DNA from: Salicibibacter cibarius
Lineage (GTDB): Bacteria; Bacillota; Bacilli; Bacillales; Marinococcaceae
NCBI RefSeq assembly: GCF_016495725.1
Contig: NZ_CP054705.1
Location: forward strand, 806,001-870,000
DNA: 64,000 nucleotides
Direction: 5' to 3'
This document shows, piece after piece, positions 61,948-64,000 of the stretch. A program made the translations under genes and the position numbers. The notes under the pieces are model-generated. The model ran no database searches, was not told where the DNA came from, and saw nothing but the letters and a program-made list of their open reading frames with translations. Within the stretch, counting starts at the first letter, position 1. Every line of letters starts with the position of its first letter.

Positions 61948-62130
61948 ATGGAGCCCGAAAGTCGGCTATCCCCGCGATTTCGGTCGTCATGAATGGGTTA
62001 TGGAGCCCGAAAATTAGCGAGTCCCGCAAATTCGGTCGTCATGAGCGGGTTATGGAGTCCGAAATTGAGTTGACACCGCGATTTCAGTCGCCATGAATGG
62101 GTCATGGAGCCCGAAACTGATCCACCCCCC
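61948..62130. repeat. Tandem array C, 52-bp units (three to four copies)
   Basis: ATGGAGCCCGAAA (or variants) occurs at 61948, 62000, 62052 and 62104, exactly 52 bp apart. TTTCGGTCGTCATGA upstream of each pairs in part with CCGAAA downstream, giving an imperfect hairpin, with a spacer such as TTAGCGAGTCCCGCAA. The sequence is unrelated to arrays A and B. It lies between the convergent SNF2 and MATE genes. Confidence 0.85.
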
Positions 62131-62181
62131 ACACCCACGGTCGCCATGAACAAGCCGCAAGCAAGAATAATGGTCCGCCGG

Positions 62182-63522
62182 TCACTCTTCTCGAAACAAT
62201 TCTTTCTCGCGCCATTTTCCGAACCGATAATACAGGTAAGCAGCCAAACTGCCCAGCATAAAGCTTACGCCCATGCCAAACGCGATGCCTATATCCCCGA
62301 ATAAACTTGAGAACAAATTCGTCAGGGGATAACGCAATACCCAAAAAGAGATGATATTCAACACGAGCACTTGATACATCGCGCCCGATGCACGCACGAT
62401 CCCGTTCAAAACAAAATTAATGCCGAGAAACGGATAACATAGCGCGACGATTTGCAAATATCTCGTGCCAAACGCCACAGCTTCCTCGTCCTGGATGAAC
62501 ATTTGGATGCCGTACTCGGCGAAGATGACAATAATCAAGCCGATCCCGATCATTACGGCAAAATTATACATTACTGCATATTTTGTGATCGCGGTTACAC
62601 GCGACCAATATCCAACGCCGATGTTTTGCCCGGCCATGCTGTTCACCGCTGTTCCGAGCGCCATTGCCGGAAGCATGATCAAGCTATCCAACCGTTGCGC
62701 AGCGCTAAAACCGGCGACGACATCTTCTCCGAATGTCGTAACTACACTCATAATCGCAGCCACACCTGCGGAGATGACGGCCATCTGCAGCCCCGAAGGA
62801 ATGCCAAGGTTCAAAATTAAACCGACTTCTGTTTTTTTAGGCAAAGAGGGAATGGTAAAAGGTGCAAGCCCCCGACGCAGCACAAAAAACAACCCATATA
62901 GAAACGCGCTCCCTTGTGAAAGGATTGTCGCGTAAGCCGCGCCTTCAACCCCCATATTAAATCCGGTAATGAAGAGCGGATCCAACACGATGTTTAACAG
63001 GACGGCAATAATGACAAACCGTATCGGGGTTTTGCTGTCGCCCATTGCCCGTAACGTCGTCGCGATAAAGTTGTATCCGAAAAGAAAGATCATCCCGAGA
63101 AAATTAATCTGCAAATAGGCAGTGGCGGGTGCCATCATGCTTTCCGGCGTGCCAAGCAATCGTAAAAGTTCCTCGGCAAAAAAAGAGCCCGTAAGCCCGA
63201 GCGATAATGATAAAATCGAGAGCACAACGACAAAAGCGTTAAGGTAACGGGTGAGCCCTTTTTCGTTTTCTTGCCCTTTTTGTTGGGAAAGAATCGTCAA
63301 TGACGCGTTATTTAATCCGATCACAAACGACAGCATCGTGAAAATGATCGTACTGGAAACCGCCACCGCGCCTAACGCGGTTTCGCCAAGCAAATTCCCT
63401 ACCCACAGACTATCGGTAAACTGAAAGGATGTTTGCAAAAGATTCGTAAGCATGATTGGTCCGGAGAACACAATCAGCGGTTTAAGTATTTTTCCTTGGG
63501 TAAAATCCTGTTGATTGCTCAT
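62182..63522 (-). CDS. MATE family multidrug efflux transporter
   Basis: 446 residues, 12 membrane segments in two MatE halves. It starts with a cytoplasmic NQQDFTQGKILKPLIVFSGPIM and has TLRAMGDSKTPIRFVI between halves 1 and 2. This family exports drugs in exchange for Na+ or H+. AAAGGAT precedes the ATG. It is divergent from the AraC-type regulator at 63663 (140 bp between starts), which may control it. Confidence 0.93.
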   Translation of the reverse strand: MSNQQDFTQGKILKPLIVFSGPIMLTNLLQTSFQFTDSLWVGNLLGETALGAVAVSSTIIFTMLSFVIGLNNASLTILSQQKGQENEKGLTRYLNAFVVVLSILSLSLGLTGSFFAEELLRLLGTPESMMAPATAYLQINFLGMIFLFGYNFIATTLRAMGDSKTPIRFVIIAVLLNIVLDPLFITGFNMGVEGAAYATILSQGSAFLYGLFFVLRRGLAPFTIPSLPKKTEVGLILNLGIPSGLQMAVISAGVAAIMSVVTTFGEDVVAGFSAAQRLDSLIMLPAMALGTAVNSMAGQNIGVGYWSRVTAITKYAVMYNFAVMIGIGLIIVIFAEYGIQMFIQDEEAVAFGTRYLQIVALCYPFLGINFVLNGIVRASGAMYQVLVLNIISFWVLRYPLTNLFSSLFGDIGIAFGMGVSFMLGSLAAYLYYRFGKWREKELFREE

Positions 63523-63662
63523 ACGCGGTATCCTTTCAGCTTTTGCTAAATATTTATTTTATCATAAGGAACGAGTGAAGGCAGAACCGACAAACTTGTG
63601 CATGAAATGTCGGGCAAAAAGCGCCATTAATCGGTAACCTTCACATAGGGGAGGTCATTCAC

Positions 63663-64000
63663 ATGGATGCTTTGAAAATGATGAACGAAGCAGTCAACTA
63701 TATTGAAAATCACTTGACGGAGACGGTTGATTTCGATGAAGCAGCGAGAGTCGCTTGCTGTTCCCGGTATCATTTTCAACGGATGTTTTCTTTTCTCGCC
63801 GGAGTTACGTTGTCCGAATATATCCGCCGCAGACGATTGACGTTGGCTGCTTTTGAGTTGGAGAATGAGGACACAAAAATCATTAATATCGCGATGAAGT
63901 ATGGCTATCATTCGCCTGATTCTTTTGCCAGGGCGTTTCAAAGCCAACATGGGGTTACACCAACGGAGGCGAGGCGAAAAGGCACTTCTTTAAAAGCATT
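63663..64000 (+). CDS. AraC-family regulator, N-terminal part (cut by window end)
   Basis: The frame is open from ATG 63663 (GGGGAGG in front) to the window edge, 112 codons. Two helix-turn-helix units: [19 protein letters not shown] and [20 protein letters not shown], then [14 protein letters not shown]. It is highly similar to the N-terminus of the regulator at 22271-23095, so a GyrI-like effector domain probably follows beyond the edge. It may regulate the divergent MATE pump. Confidence 0.9.
   Translation, partial: MDALKMMNEAVNYIENHLTETVDFDEAARVACCSRYHFQRMFSFLAGVTLSEYIRRRRLTLAAFELENEDTKIINIAMKYGYHSPDSFARAFQSQHGVTPTEARRKGTSLKA

Overview
The window is a piece of a low-to-mid GC, spore-forming Bacillaceae chromosome. 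Evidence for this is the cdaR-glmM-glmS order with a glmS ribozyme, a three-gene gerA-type germination operon, a YtrA-type GntR/ABC operon, Shine-Dalgarno sites of the GGAGG type, and frequent TTG/GTG starts. Very acidic secreted and membrane-anchored proteins (the CdaR tail and several lipoproteins) and a CPA1 cation/proton antiporter fit a halophilic or alkaliphilic lineage. The species cannot be fixed from the sequence alone.

Layout. 1-4.1 kb: the conserved cdaR(3' end)-glmM-glmS cell-wall precursor block. 4.2-18.9 kb: accessory genes, including GNAT acetyltransferases, PadR with a truncated FtsX permease, an antiporter, a TetR regulon marked by three copies of one operator, broken GNAT and ABATE/CGNR genes, a Fur-box flavoprotein reductase, a cluster of ABC-2 exporter genes with a degenerate ABC-LytTR fusion, DUF3231 and DUF421 proteins. 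18.8-21.3 kb: an IS21-type element. 21.6-22.1 kb: a hairpin repeat array. 22.3-32.7 kb: an island of small membrane proteins and lipoproteins, mostly on the minus strand. It holds a probable type I toxin and an IS4-type element that splits one of the membrane genes. 32.8-35.1 kb: YtrA-type regulator with ABC transporter. 35.2-38.9 kb: gerA/gerB/gerC-type operon. 39-49 kb: EVE-domain protein, frameshifted Fsr-type MFS pump, acyl-CoA synthetase, a beta-CASP nuclease with a long extra C-terminal region, GPP34 and UspA proteins. 50.4-53.8 kb: a two-gene cassette of a MutT-like Nudix hydrolase and a PLD-helicase-DUF3427 protein, the latter split by a frameshift. 54-64 kb: an orphan 524-residue protein, htpG with a CIRCE operator, a SWIM-SNF2 ATPase, a MATE pump and the start of an AraC-type regulator.

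The most unusual signal is a set of five intergenic tandem arrays (5.7, 21.6, 39.4, 44.8 and 61.9 kb). They belong to three unrelated sequence families, yet all have a repeat period of 52 bp, and every unit holds an imperfect hairpin. Three of the five lie between convergent genes. Other candidates for follow-up are the type I toxin locus at 25.9 kb, the Nudix/PLD-helicase cassette, the degenerate ABC-LytTR fusion and the TetR regulon.

At least six genes are broken at or near short homopolymer runs. This could be real decay or assembly error, and raw reads would settle it.
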